NCBI RefSeq assembly: GCF_013340305.1
Contig: NZ_BLVP01000036.1
Span: 31,344-95,343 of the forward strand
DNA from: Desulfovibrio psychrotolerans
GTDB taxonomy: Bacteria; Desulfobacterota; Desulfovibrionia; Desulfovibrionales; Desulfovibrionaceae
Length of the DNA stretch: 64,000 bases
Reading direction: 5' to 3'
The notes beneath the pieces are model-generated. The model did not search any database, was not told where the DNA came from, and saw nothing but the letters and a program-made list of their open reading frames with translations. The position numbers were made by a program, and so were the translations under genes. This document shows positions 41,249 to 50,010 of this stretch, one piece after another; positions within the stretch are counted from its first letter, which is position 1; the number at the start of each line of letters is the position of its first letter.

Positions 41249-41542
41249 ATGGCTATGCAGGAAGACTTTACCGACTTCCTGGACATTGAAGAGTTCGCCG
41301 TAAAGGTGCAGGCAGAAAACCCTGCCCGCACCTTTGCGGCGATTTTCGATAACCAGGGAACGCTTACAACCATCGGCAGCGTGGAGCTTGAAACAACGGC
41401 CCCCACATTGACCTGCAGGTACAGCGATGTGCAAGACTTCGCACGCGGCGAAACGCTTTGCACCGTGCAAGGCAAGGTCTTTGACGTGGATCGGGTGGAA
41501 CCGGACGGAACCGGAATGGCTATGGTCATACTGATACCATGA
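41249..41542 (+). CDS. Head-tail joining protein (gpFII-like)
   Basis: A 97-residue protein with the pattern of lambda FII-type connectors: 'DFLDIEEFAVKVQ', 'FDVDRVEPDGTGMAMVIL'. It joins capsid connector to tail. It starts 2 nt after the previous gene and overlaps the next by 4 nt. Confidence 0.65.
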   Translation: MAMQEDFTDFLDIEEFAVKVQAENPARTFAAIFDNQGTLTTIGSVELETTAPTLTCRYSDVQDFARGETLCTVQGKVFDVDRVEPDGTGMAMVILIP

Positions 41543-42063
41543 GCAAGCAGTACATGCAGATAAGCCTGGCGCAGATCGAAGCCATAGCGCGAGACTTTGC
41601 CGCCACGCAAAAGGATATTGAGGCCGCCGCCCGCCGTGCTGTCAGCAAGACAAGCCGATGGTGTGGCGGCCTGCTTGTCCGTATGGTGGCGCGGGAAACC
41701 GGCATACAGCAAAAGACCCTGCGGCCGCGCCTGCGCATCTACACCAGGGGCAACCACATGACCGCCCGCGTGTTCTTCGGGGCATCGGCCATACCTCTTG
41801 CCGGGCTGAATCCACGCCAAACAGCAACCGGCGTGGTTGCGGGCAAGGTGGAACGGCGGCGCGCCTTCATCGCCAATAACAAGGCCGACGAACGACAGGT
41901 TTACCGCCGTGTATCCCGTGAGCGCCAGCCGCTTGCCATTCAGTTTGCTCACATTGACAAGGAAGTGGACTTTGCCGTGCTCAACGAGGTGTTGCCCCTG
42001 CTGGAAAGCCGCTTCTACCGCATCTTTGAACAGGAATTACGATGGGAAACCCGCAAGAAATAA
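41539..42063 (+). CDS. Minor tail protein (gpZ-like)
   Basis: A 174-residue protein with 'DIEAAARRAVSKTSRWCGGLL' and a Lys/Arg-rich body ending 'FYRIFEQELR', matching the layout of lambda gpZ/HK97-gp10-type tail-completion proteins. It sits between head-joining and tail genes and overlaps both neighbours. Confidence 0.6.
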   Translation: MSKQYMQISLAQIEAIARDFAATQKDIEAAARRAVSKTSRWCGGLLVRMVARETGIQQKTLRPRLRIYTRGNHMTARVFFGASAIPLAGLNPRQTATGVVAGKVERRRAFIANNKADERQVYRRVSRERQPLAIQFAHIDKEVDFAVLNEVLPLLESRFYRIFEQELRWETRKK

Positions 42064-42584
42064 GCATGCAAGCCGCGCATGAAGCCATACAGGAAGGCTT
42101 ACGGCAAGCCTTTCCCGTGCTTTCCGTGATGGCTTACGAAAGCCTAAAAGAAAGGGTGGCGTGCCCGGCCGCGTTTTTGAACCTGGCGGCCTTGGAACCG
42201 GGGGACGATGTGGGCACGGAACAGCTTGCCGTGCGCATCCGGTGGGAACTGCACCTGGTTATGCACTTCAAGGCAGCGAACGTGAACCTTGAAATCTGTG
42301 CCCTAGTGGGCGCTGTGTCAAAATGGCTGCACGGGAACCGTTTCGGCCTGCCTGCACATCCTGCGGAGTTCGTCGGGGCTTACCCTGATGAATGGAAGCC
42401 TGAACAGCGCGCCTATGAAGAATGGCGCATCGAATTTGAGCAACGCGTATATCTGGGCGCATCCGCATGGACAGACGAAGGCGTAATTCCGCAAACTGTG
42501 CTGGTGTCCTGGTCGCCCCGTGTGGGAGTGGACTATAAACCGGAGTATACTGAGGTGACCGATGCAGAGTTACCCACTGTCTGA
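42042..42584 (+). CDS. Tail completion protein (gp37/U-like)
   Basis: A 180-residue protein with 'ACPAAFLNLAALEPGD', 'RIRWELHLVMHFK' and 'WRIEFEQRVYLG'. This is the pattern of phage tail-terminator-like proteins placed just before the baseplate genes. Precise family is uncertain. It overlaps gpZ by 22 bases and gpV by 23 bases. Confidence 0.5.
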   Translation: MGNPQEISMQAAHEAIQEGLRQAFPVLSVMAYESLKERVACPAAFLNLAALEPGDDVGTEQLAVRIRWELHLVMHFKAANVNLEICALVGAVSKWLHGNRFGLPAHPAEFVGAYPDEWKPEQRAYEEWRIEFEQRVYLGASAWTDEGVIPQTVLVSWSPRVGVDYKPEYTEVTDAELPTV

Positions 42585-43233
42585 ACTGGATAGACGTCTG
42601 GCTAACCTGATCCGGTGGGGCACCATAGAGGCGGCGGACTATTCGGCCGCGCGCGTGCGGGTACGGTGTGGTTCCGTGGTAACGGATTGGTTGCCCTGGG
42701 TAACGGCCCGCGCGGGCGGTGACGTGTCCTGGTGGGCACCCGAAGCAGGCGAACAAGTGCTTATCCTGTCCCCGTCAGGCGAGACAGGGCAGGGCGTTGT
42801 ACTGGTGGGGGTGTTCCAAACCGCCCATCCGGCACCGGCGAACACCCCGGACGTTGCCCGTATGGTCTTCAAAGACGGCGCGATTATCGAATATGACCGG
42901 GCCGCGCATAAGCTGGCGGCCACCATTCCCGGTGATGTGATGGTGCAGGCCACCGGGGACATTACGGCAAAGGCGGGGAAAGAGGCGACAGTAGAGGCTG
43001 GCACAAAGATTTTTCTTACCGCCCCCCAGGTGCTTGTTGAGGGCACATTGACCACGGCGGGCGGGCATGATGATGAAGGCCAAACCATAGGCGAGGAATA
43101 CAAGCACGCCCATACAGAGCACAAAGGCAGCTACACCCTTGAAGGGGATATGACCGTGAACGGCAATGTCACTATCAACGGAGACTGCACCGTTACCGGA
43201 ACCTTGCGCTATGGGGCCATTGCCCCCTTGTAG
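42562..43233 (+). CDS. Baseplate assembly protein V (spike)
   Basis: A 223-residue gpV-type protein: 'VRVRCGSVVTDWLPWVTARA' in the N-terminal OB fold and repeated short beta strands at the C-terminus ('GNVTINGDCTVTGTLRYG') forming the spike helix. It makes the central cell-puncturing device of P2-type tails. Confidence 0.85.
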   Translation: MQSYPLSELDRRLANLIRWGTIEAADYSAARVRVRCGSVVTDWLPWVTARAGGDVSWWAPEAGEQVLILSPSGETGQGVVLVGVFQTAHPAPANTPDVARMVFKDGAIIEYDRAAHKLAATIPGDVMVQATGDITAKAGKEATVEAGTKIFLTAPQVLVEGTLTTAGGHDDEGQTIGEEYKHAHTEHKGSYTLEGDMTVNGNVTINGDCTVTGTLRYGAIAPL

Positions 43234-43284
43234 ACTGCAAAAACCGCAGAGGAAGCAACTTGCCGCGCATCGTATAGCCTACGT

Positions 43285-43620
43285 ATGCGCGGCATTGATT
43301 CTTCCACCGGCAAGCCGCTTGAAGGACTTGCCCACCTCAGACAGTCCATTCGGGACATTCTTACCACGCCCATAGGTTCCCGCGTGATGCGTCGGGAATA
43401 TGGGTCACGCCTCTTTGAATTGGTGGATTCTCCCGCCAACGAAGCAAACCGTATTGAATACATTGCCGCCACTGCCGAAGCCCTAGACAGATGGGAACCG
43501 CGCCTGCGCGTTACCCGAGTGCAGGTTTCGGCCACGGATGCGGGCAAGGTGCTTGTGGCGCTTGATGGCGTGTACCTGCCGGACGGCCGGGAAATCACAA
43601 TGGACGGGTTGCAGATATGA
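43285..43620 (+). CDS. Baseplate wedge protein W (gp25-like)
   Basis: A 111-residue protein with 'LRQSIRDILTTPIGSRVMRREYGSRLFELVD' in part, the hallmark of gp25/gpW baseplate wedge proteins. It initiates sheath polymerisation. No clear ribosome site precedes the ATG; coupling from upstream translation is possible. Confidence 0.9.
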   Translation: MRGIDSSTGKPLEGLAHLRQSIRDILTTPIGSRVMRREYGSRLFELVDSPANEANRIEYIAATAEALDRWEPRLRVTRVQVSATDAGKVLVALDGVYLPDGREITMDGLQI

Positions 43621-44531
43621 GCGGCTTTGATGCCATTGACCTTTCCGGCCTGCCTGCGCCCGCCGTGGTGGAAACGGTGGATTATGAAACCGTGCTGGCC
43701 GAAATGCTGGCGGACCTGCAAGAGCGGGATACCGCCTTTACCGCCCTGGTTGAATCCGACCCCGCCTATAAGGTGCTTGAAGTTGCCGCCTACCGCGAAA
43801 CCCTGCTGCGCCAGCGTGTGAACGACGCGGCCCGCGCCGTTATGCTGGCCTATGCCAGCGGGGCGGACCTGGACCAGATAGGCGCGAACTACAACGTGGT
43901 GCGCCTGGTCATTGATCCGGGTGACCCTGACGCCTACCCGCCGGTTGCCCCCACCTATGAAACCGATACCGCGTACCGCAGGCGCATTCAAATGGCGCTT
44001 GAGGGTGTGAGCGTTGCAGGTTCACGCGGTGCCTATACATTTCATGCATTGAGCGCCGCCGATGAAAACGGCGTTTCCCTGGTCAAGGATGCCTACCCTA
44101 ATAGCCCGACCCCTGCGCATGTAGTTGTGTACGTTCTCGGGCGTGATGGTGACGGCACGCCGGATCAAAGCACCCTAGATGCAGTGGCCGAGGCTGTGAA
44201 CCGTGAGAAGGTGCGCCCCCTTGGCGACTTGGTGACGGTTGAGCCTGCGGGCATTGTTGAATTTTCCGTTTCGGCCGTGCTGCATGTGCTTGATGGCCCG
44301 AGTACCGCCACGGTTACCGCCACGGCACAGGCCGCCCTGCAAACTTATCTGACCGCCTGCCACGTTATCGGGGCAGGGGTGGCACTTTCCGGCATATACG
44401 AAGCCCTGCATGTTGCGGGCGTGCGTCGTGTTGAACTGACCGTACCGGCACAGGATATTACCGTACAGGCATCCGAGGCCGCGTATTGCATCGGCATCGA
44501 TGTAACGGCCGCAGGGGGCGCGAATGGCTAG
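43617..44531 (+). CDS. Baseplate protein J
   Basis: A 304-residue gpJ-type wedge protein with 'DYETVLAEMLADLQERD', 'ETLLRQRVNDAARAVMLAYA' and 'SGADLDQIGANYNV', ending 'EAAYCIGIDVTAAG'. It overlaps W by 4 nt and I by 8 nt, as in P2. Confidence 0.92.
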   Translation: MSGFDAIDLSGLPAPAVVETVDYETVLAEMLADLQERDTAFTALVESDPAYKVLEVAAYRETLLRQRVNDAARAVMLAYASGADLDQIGANYNVVRLVIDPGDPDAYPPVAPTYETDTAYRRRIQMALEGVSVAGSRGAYTFHALSAADENGVSLVKDAYPNSPTPAHVVVYVLGRDGDGTPDQSTLDAVAEAVNREKVRPLGDLVTVEPAGIVEFSVSAVLHVLDGPSTATVTATAQAALQTYLTACHVIGAGVALSGIYEALHVAGVRRVELTVPAQDITVQASEAAYCIGIDVTAAGGANG

Positions 44532-45210
44532 CCTGTTGCCCATCAGCGCTACGCCGCAAGAGAACGCCACGGCGCTTGCCATCGCCCGCCTTTCTGACGT
44601 GCCGGTCCCCGTGCGCGATGTGTGGAACCCGGACACCTGCCCCGAAGACCTGTTGCCCTGGCTTGCCTGGGCTTTCTCCGTTGATATGTGGGACGATGCC
44701 TGGACTACGGACCAGAAACGCGCGGCCATCAAGGCAAGCGTGGAAATCCACCGGCACAAGGGTACCCCCTGGGCTGTTTCTTACGCCCTGGGCGTTCTCG
44801 GGTACGAAGCGCACCTGCAGGAATGGTTCGACTACGGAGGCGATCCGTGCCGGTTCAAGGTCAGTTTTGCCCGCAATCTGCCCATCTCAAGTGCCACCAT
44901 CGACCGCATGTTCGGCGTTATCCAGCGCTACAAACGGCATGCCGCCCACCTGGATGCCCTGGTAACGCCCAAGGGCACGGTGGCCGCCCCCACTGCAGTG
45001 GGCTTTGTCCGTATGCCCGTTGTGATACGGGCCGCTATCCACTTCGACGTGGGCACAAATGAATCTCATCCCGTGGCCGTGGGCGTTGTCCGTTTCGGCC
45101 AGAGCATAACGGCAACGGTGGTCATGCCTGTTGTGACCGTTCAGCAACCGCAAACCTATGGCGTTGGAGTGGTCCGAATGGCCGCCCCGCTGGGGGTAAC
45201 ACATGAGTGA
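44524..45210 (+). CDS. Tail protein I
   Basis: A 228-residue baseplate protein of the gpI family: 'LLPISATPQENATALAIARL', 'WNPDTCPEDLLPWLAWAFSVD' and 'RAAIKASVEIHRHKGTPWAV'. It links the wedge to the tail fibres. The C-terminal ~70 residues are a repeated beta pattern rich in 'GVVRFG/M' units. Confidence 0.9.
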   Translation: MASLLPISATPQENATALAIARLSDVPVPVRDVWNPDTCPEDLLPWLAWAFSVDMWDDAWTTDQKRAAIKASVEIHRHKGTPWAVSYALGVLGYEAHLQEWFDYGGDPCRFKVSFARNLPISSATIDRMFGVIQRYKRHAAHLDALVTPKGTVAAPTAVGFVRMPVVIRAAIHFDVGTNESHPVAVGVVRFGQSITATVVMPVVTVQQPQTYGVGVVRMAAPLGVTHE

Positions 45211-47425
45211 TTTTCGTAAAATGAGACTGACCCCGGACGGCCGGGAACTGCTTGCCTTGGCGCACCAGGGAACGCCGCTTGAGTTCTCCGCAATCGTTTT
45301 GGGGAATGGGGTATGGACTGAGGCGCAACAGGCGGACGCCAGCGTTTCCGCTCTGGTAAGCCAGAAGGTGAGCGTTACCATTACCAAAATCACGCAGACG
45401 GGTGATAGTGCCCGGCTTGAGGCGCTGTTGACGAACGCCGCGCTTGTGGCCGGATTTTCAATTACGGAAATCGGCATTATCGCCGCGCACCCCACGCGGG
45501 GCAACATTCTATACATGGTCGATTACTGCGCGCCGGAAAAGGCCAGCTACATACAGAGCAAGGACGGCGTACCGATTGAGGTACCCCTTGCTATTGATGT
45601 GCTGGTGGCAAGTTCACAGGACGTGACCTTGACCATTGACGATAGGTTTTTCGGTGCTACCCGCCAAGACATTTCGGACCATAATAACAGGCCCGATGCC
45701 CACGGCGTGCTGCTGGATTCCGTCCGCGCCCATGCGCCGCTGGTGATCGTGGCGGGCAGTGCGGATATCTGGGAAGGCGAATCCACGCAACTGCTCATAC
45801 AGGACTGGCACACCTATGAATGGGCGTCTGAGGTCAAAGTGCGCATCACCGATGCAGGCGGTACGGACCGTACCGCGCTGTGGACCGTTACCCCCAACCT
45901 GACCACGGGCCGCATCGACCTGACCGCCCCGCAGGTGGATGCGGATCAGACCTACGGCGTGGCGGTGCAGGTGTGGGAGCACGGGCTGGTGCGCTCTCAC
46001 TGGACGCAGCCGCTCACCATAAACGTAGGCGATGTGCCCATCAACCGCCCCGCCATAACCGCGCCCGCTGCCGGGGCAACTGGCGTGGGAGAGACGCCCA
46101 CCATAACCACCGGCGCATTCAGCGCGGATGCGGACCAGACCCACGCGGACGCGCAGATGCAGATTGCCACGGACAGCGGTTTTGCGGCCATAGTGCGCGA
46201 TACCGGCAGCCTTGGCCCGGTGACGGCGTATGCTGTGCCGCCCGGCATCCTGACCACCGGGCATGTCTACTACGTCCGCGCACGGCACAAGGGCAGCGAT
46301 GGCAACTGGTCGCCGTGGTCGCCCGTGAGCAGCTTCTTTACCGCCGCCAGCTTCATCTACGTGGACCGCCCGGTGAACACCTCGCCCGTGGCAGGCGCGG
46401 GAGAGATTGGCGAGACGCCCACCCTTGCCGCGTCCGCCTATTCGACCAATGGCACGGGCGACCATGCCCACACCCGTTTTCAGGTGGATGTGGCAGGTGG
46501 AGACTTCTCCGCGCCGGTGCATGATTCCGGCCTGCTGGGAGCCGTGACCGAGTATGCCATCCCTGCGGGCGTGCTGGACGTGGCCACGCAGTACATATGG
46601 CGCGTGCAGTATACGGATGATTCCGCCGGGCCTGTCGCGTCCGAGTGGTCCAGCCCCACGGCGTTTACCACGGCGCAGACCTTCCTCACGCCATGGCCGG
46701 AGTGGGATGAAATGCACGAGATGACGCTTGCCCACCCCGACACGTTCGTGTGCCTGTTCGACAACCCCAATGCCGGGGGCAACGAGCTTGGGTCCGGGGG
46801 AGGATTGTCCGGCACCGCTGCAACGCTGGTGCAGGGCGGCAACCTGCCCGGTGCAACGGGCTCACCCGGCAGGCGGACGTTTGATGCCGCCCACTATCTG
46901 ACCATCCCCGAAGCCGTGCTCCAGATGCTGTGCCGAACGCAGTTCACGCTTGTACTCAAGCGCGGACCGACCAACAATGTGCAGGGCTCCGCAATCACCT
47001 TCCACCTTGGGCCGTCTGTGGCAGCCCCTGTGTACCTTGTTTCAATGGGGATGTGGCACGGAGCCGGTAACACCAGCTTTGAAATCACCGTCGCCGGGGC
47101 CAATATATGGGACTACAAACACCTTGTGGCTTCCTACGTGGAAGAGCAGGCGCTGTTCGGTAACGCTGATCTGTACTTCGCAATCTGGAGTGACGGCGCG
47201 AATGTGCGGGTGGGCATTTCCAAGGTCAAGCCGACTAAACTGTCGGAGATAGCTGTGCATGCAGTTGCGCAGATTCCGCCGTCCAGCTTTGCACTCGGCA
47301 CCCCTAACGCATCCAAGCTGAACCGGATCAACAACTACGTGTACAATGCTCAGTACTGGCCCCTTAACGGCGCGTACCATTACCTCGTCGTCAGCCGCGA
47401 ATGCCTCATCGACAACAACGCTTAG
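45203..47425 (+). CDS. Tail fibre protein with FN3-like repeats
   Basis: A 740-residue receptor-binding fibre. The first ~150 residues match the conserved P2-type fibre N-terminus ('LTPDGRELLALAHQGTPLEF', 'FSITEIGIIAAHP'). The middle has two FN3-like repeats of ~100 residues, each opening with 'RP-x-x-x-x-P-x-A-G-A-x-x-x-GETPT' (about residues 285-385 and 390-490). The C-terminal ~230 residues are unlike known fibres I can recall and would carry the binding tip. The codon choice from about 45.75 kb onward looks more like the host, suggesting exchange of the tip module. Confidence 0.85.
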   Translation: MSDFRKMRLTPDGRELLALAHQGTPLEFSAIVLGNGVWTEAQQADASVSALVSQKVSVTITKITQTGDSARLEALLTNAALVAGFSITEIGIIAAHPTRGNILYMVDYCAPEKASYIQSKDGVPIEVPLAIDVLVASSQDVTLTIDDRFFGATRQDISDHNNRPDAHGVLLDSVRAHAPLVIVAGSADIWEGESTQLLIQDWHTYEWASEVKVRITDAGGTDRTALWTVTPNLTTGRIDLTAPQVDADQTYGVAVQVWEHGLVRSHWTQPLTINVGDVPINRPAITAPAAGATGVGETPTITTGAFSADADQTHADAQMQIATDSGFAAIVRDTGSLGPVTAYAVPPGILTTGHVYYVRARHKGSDGNWSPWSPVSSFFTAASFIYVDRPVNTSPVAGAGEIGETPTLAASAYSTNGTGDHAHTRFQVDVAGGDFSAPVHDSGLLGAVTEYAIPAGVLDVATQYIWRVQYTDDSAGPVASEWSSPTAFTTAQTFLTPWPEWDEMHEMTLAHPDTFVCLFDNPNAGGNELGSGGGLSGTAATLVQGGNLPGATGSPGRRTFDAAHYLTIPEAVLQMLCRTQFTLVLKRGPTNNVQGSAITFHLGPSVAAPVYLVSMGMWHGAGNTSFEITVAGANIWDYKHLVASYVEEQALFGNADLYFAIWSDGANVRVGISKVKPTKLSEIAVHAVAQIPPSSFALGTPNASKLNRINNYVYNAQYWPLNGAYHYLVVSRECLIDNNA

Positions 47426-47434
47426 GAGCACGCC

Positions 47435-47893
47435 ATGCAGATACTGGATTGCACCACGACTACATACATGGACCAGCACGGCGGTGGAACCCGCTACCCG
47501 GACCTTGCCGATACGCCGGTGCTGGACTGGATTGAGCGCGGCCAGCGCCTTGTGCTGTATCTGGGCTGCGACGAGGCAACCGCGCAGGCACTTGCGGAAA
47601 CCAATGCGCCCTTTTCCGTGCGGATCGTGGCCGCCGAAGAGGTGGCGGATTTTGTTTGGCAGGCCACCCGTACCAAGCGCAATGACCTGCTTTCCGCTGC
47701 CGTCGGCATACGTGACCGTCACCGGGACGAAAGGGAGCTTGTAGCCGCTGCCGTCCGTACTGAAACAACGCTCACCGAACCGCAGTTTATCGAACTGCTT
47801 ACCTACATCGACGCACTCAGACAGATTCCGCAGGGATTTCCGTATCCGGCTGCGGTTGAATGGCCCGAAGCGCCCGTGTTTATTAACCAGTAA
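47435..47893 (+). CDS. Tail fibre assembly chaperone-like protein
   Basis: A 152-residue protein directly after the fibre gene, where assembly chaperones are encoded. The C-terminal half 'RHRDERELVAAAVRTETTLTE' and 'LLTYIDALRQIPQGFPYPAAVEWPEAP' in part matches the usual ending of Tfa/XkdW-type proteins ('YRQALRDLP...WP'). It likely folds the fibre tip. Confidence 0.75.
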   Translation: MQILDCTTTTYMDQHGGGTRYPDLADTPVLDWIERGQRLVLYLGCDEATAQALAETNAPFSVRIVAAEEVADFVWQATRTKRNDLLSAAVGIRDRHRDERELVAAAVRTETTLTEPQFIELLTYIDALRQIPQGFPYPAAVEWPEAPVFINQ

Positions 47894-47907
47894 CAGAGAG
47901 GTTTACC

Positions 47908-49116
47908 ATGCCTGAACAGTTCTTACACGGCGTGGAAGTCGTTGAAATCGACGCCGGGCCGCGCCCGATCCAGACGGTAAAATCGTCCGTTATCGGCATT
48001 GTGGGTACCGCACCCGATGCGGACCCGGCGGCCTTCCCGCTGAATACCCCCGTGCTTATTGCTGGCAGCCGCAAGGAAGCCGCCAAACTGGATACCGTGG
48101 GCGACTATGCCGGAACTCTGCCCGCAGCACTGGACGCCATTCTGGATCAGTGCGGCGCGATGGTGGTAGTGGTCCGAGTGGAGGAAGGTGCGGACGAAAC
48201 CGTAACTATGACCAACGTGGTAGGCGGCGTGGACGGCGTAACCGGCCAATACGAAGGGGTGCAGGCGTTGCTGGCATCCAAATCCGTACTTGGATTCACC
48301 CCGCGCATTCTGCTTGCCCCCGGCTTCACGCACCAGCGGCCGGAAGATTCCGAGAACCCCGGCACGTACCTGAAAAACCCTGTGGCCGCAGAACTGGAAG
48401 GCATAGCCGAACGCATGCGTGCGGTTATCCTGGTTGACGGGCCGAATACTAACGACGCGGCCGCAATCGCTGCAATCGGGGATTACGGTACAGCCCGTGT
48501 GTACATGGTGGACCCCTGGGTGAAGGTGTACCGCAACGGCGCATATGCGAATGAACCCGCAAGTGCCCGCGTTGCAGGGGTTATTGCCCGCACGGATAAC
48601 GACAAGGGCTTCTGGTGGTCCCCGTCGAACAAGCCCATTTACGGCATTTCCGGCACGTCCCGCCCGGTTGATTTTACCCTGGGTGATGCCAATTGCCGAG
48701 CCAACGCCCTGAACGAAAAGAAGGTCGCCACCATCATCAATGAAGGCGGCTATATCCTGTGGGGCAACCGCACCGCGTCCACTGACAGCAAATGGCTGTT
48801 CCTGTCCGTGCGCCGCACGGCGGACATGATTAACGAAAGCCTGCTGCAGGCGCATATGTGGGCCGTGGACCGCAATATAACGAAAACCTATGTTCAGGAC
48901 GTGATTGAAGGCGTGAACGCCTACCTTCGCCACCTGAAAGCCGTTGGCGCAATCCTGGGCGGTTCCTGTTGGGCGGACCCGGAATTGAACACCCCGGATC
49001 AAATTGCCCAGGGCAAGGTGTACTTCGACTTCGACTTCACCCCACCGTACCCCGCCGAGCACATCACGTTCCGGTCCCACCTGGTGAACGACTACATTAC
49101 GGAGGTCTTTGAATAA
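47908..49116 (+). CDS. Tail sheath protein FI
   Basis: A 402-residue contractile sheath protein: 'GVEVVEIDAGPRPIQTVKSS', 'VIGIVGTAPDAD', 'FTPRILLAPGFTHQ', 'RRTADMINESLLQAHMWAVDR' and 'DFDFTPPYPAEHITF'. These match P2 FI-type sheaths. It establishes the phage as a contractile myovirus. Confidence 0.95.
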   Translation: MPEQFLHGVEVVEIDAGPRPIQTVKSSVIGIVGTAPDADPAAFPLNTPVLIAGSRKEAAKLDTVGDYAGTLPAALDAILDQCGAMVVVVRVEEGADETVTMTNVVGGVDGVTGQYEGVQALLASKSVLGFTPRILLAPGFTHQRPEDSENPGTYLKNPVAAELEGIAERMRAVILVDGPNTNDAAAIAAIGDYGTARVYMVDPWVKVYRNGAYANEPASARVAGVIARTDNDKGFWWSPSNKPIYGISGTSRPVDFTLGDANCRANALNEKKVATIINEGGYILWGNRTASTDSKWLFLSVRRTADMINESLLQAHMWAVDRNITKTYVQDVIEGVNAYLRHLKAVGAILGGSCWADPELNTPDQIAQGKVYFDFDFTPPYPAEHITFRSHLVNDYITEVFE

Positions 49117-49625
49117 TGGCCGTTGCAAGCGACATTTTGAAAGGGTTTGCCGTGTTCGTGGACGGGCGCGGCTACGCCGGGGAAGTGCAGGAACTGCAAC
49201 TGCCTAAGCTGGCCCTTACCACCGAGGATTTCCGTGCCGCAGGTATGGACGCCCCCGTGGGTGTTGAAACCGGCATGGAAAAGCTTGAAAGCACCATGAC
49301 CACCCCCAAGCAGTGCGCCGAACTGCTCTCCCTTTTCGGCCTGACCACGGGAGGCGAAACGCAGCTTACCGCGCGCGGTTCCCTGGAATCGTTCGACGGC
49401 ACCGTTACCCCTGTGGTTGTGCAGATGCGGGGCAAGGCCCGGTCCATCGAACCGGCCGCATGGAAGCAAGGGGAAGTCGGGGCGTCTACGTACACCTTCG
49501 ACCTCACGTACTACAAGCGGGAGCAGGGCGGCACGGTCCTGCATGAAATCGACGTAATCAACATGGTCCGCATCATCGGCGGCACCGATCAGCTTGCCGC
49601 ACGGCGTAGCGCCCTGGGTATGTAG
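49116..49625 (+). CDS. Tail tube protein FII
   Basis: A 169-residue tube protein: 'ILKGFAVFVDGRGYAGEVQE', 'AAGMDAPVGVETGMEKLE' and 'YYKREQGGTVLHEIDVINMV', as in P2 FII. Its ATG overlaps the sheath stop codon. Confidence 0.92.
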   Translation: MAVASDILKGFAVFVDGRGYAGEVQELQLPKLALTTEDFRAAGMDAPVGVETGMEKLESTMTTPKQCAELLSLFGLTTGGETQLTARGSLESFDGTVTPVVVQMRGKARSIEPAAWKQGEVGASTYTFDLTYYKREQGGTVLHEIDVINMVRIIGGTDQLAARRSALGM

Positions 49626-49633
49626 GGGAAGGT

Positions 49634-49876
49634 ATGAAAACAGAAATCACATTGAGTTATCCCGTGGAAATGAACGGCGAAACGGTTACGTGCCTCAACA
49701 TGCGCCGCATGAAGGCGCGGGACCAGGTGGCCGTTGCCAAGCAGGGCGGTACCGATGCGGAACAGGAAGTGCGCCTGTTTGCGAACCTGTGTGAGGTTGC
49801 CCCCCCGGTCATTGAGGAACTGGATATGAAGGACTACCGCAAGTTGCAGGAAGCCTACCGGGGTTTTTTGTCCTAG
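49634..49876 (+). CDS. Tail assembly protein E
   Basis: An 80-residue gpE-type protein ('LSYPVEMNGETVTCLNMRRM', 'FANLCEVAPPVIEELDMKDY') that acts in tape-measure assembly. It ends just after a slippery heptamer, producing a second, longer product (next entry). Confidence 0.85.
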   Translation: MKTEITLSYPVEMNGETVTCLNMRRMKARDQVAVAKQGGTDAEQEVRLFANLCEVAPPVIEELDMKDYRKLQEAYRGFLS

Positions 49877-50010
49877 ATGAGGCGACCACCCGGAGGGCCG
49901 TGCTGGTGCTGGCCCATTACACCGGGTGGCCCCTCTCTGAATTGCTTGACCTGACACTTGAAGAATTGATGGCGTGGGTTTCCGCCCTGCCCAGGGGAAA
50001 TAATGGCTGA
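49634..50010 (+). CDS. E-E' fusion by -1 ribosomal frameshift
   Basis: The zero frame contains T-TTT-TTG at 49864-49870, the same slippery heptamer described for P2 gene E, only two codons before the stop. A -1 shift after this heptamer enters a 46-codon frame ending at TGA 50008-50010. The new tail, 'HYTGWPLSELLDLTLEELMAW' in part, matches the E' family pattern. The expected fusion is about 125 residues. E' overlaps the tape-measure start by 8 bases. Confidence 0.85.

Noticed and set aside
47923..49128. 401-codon minus-strand frame opposite the sheath gene
   Set aside because: The sheath protein is certain; this frame is its mirror shadow.
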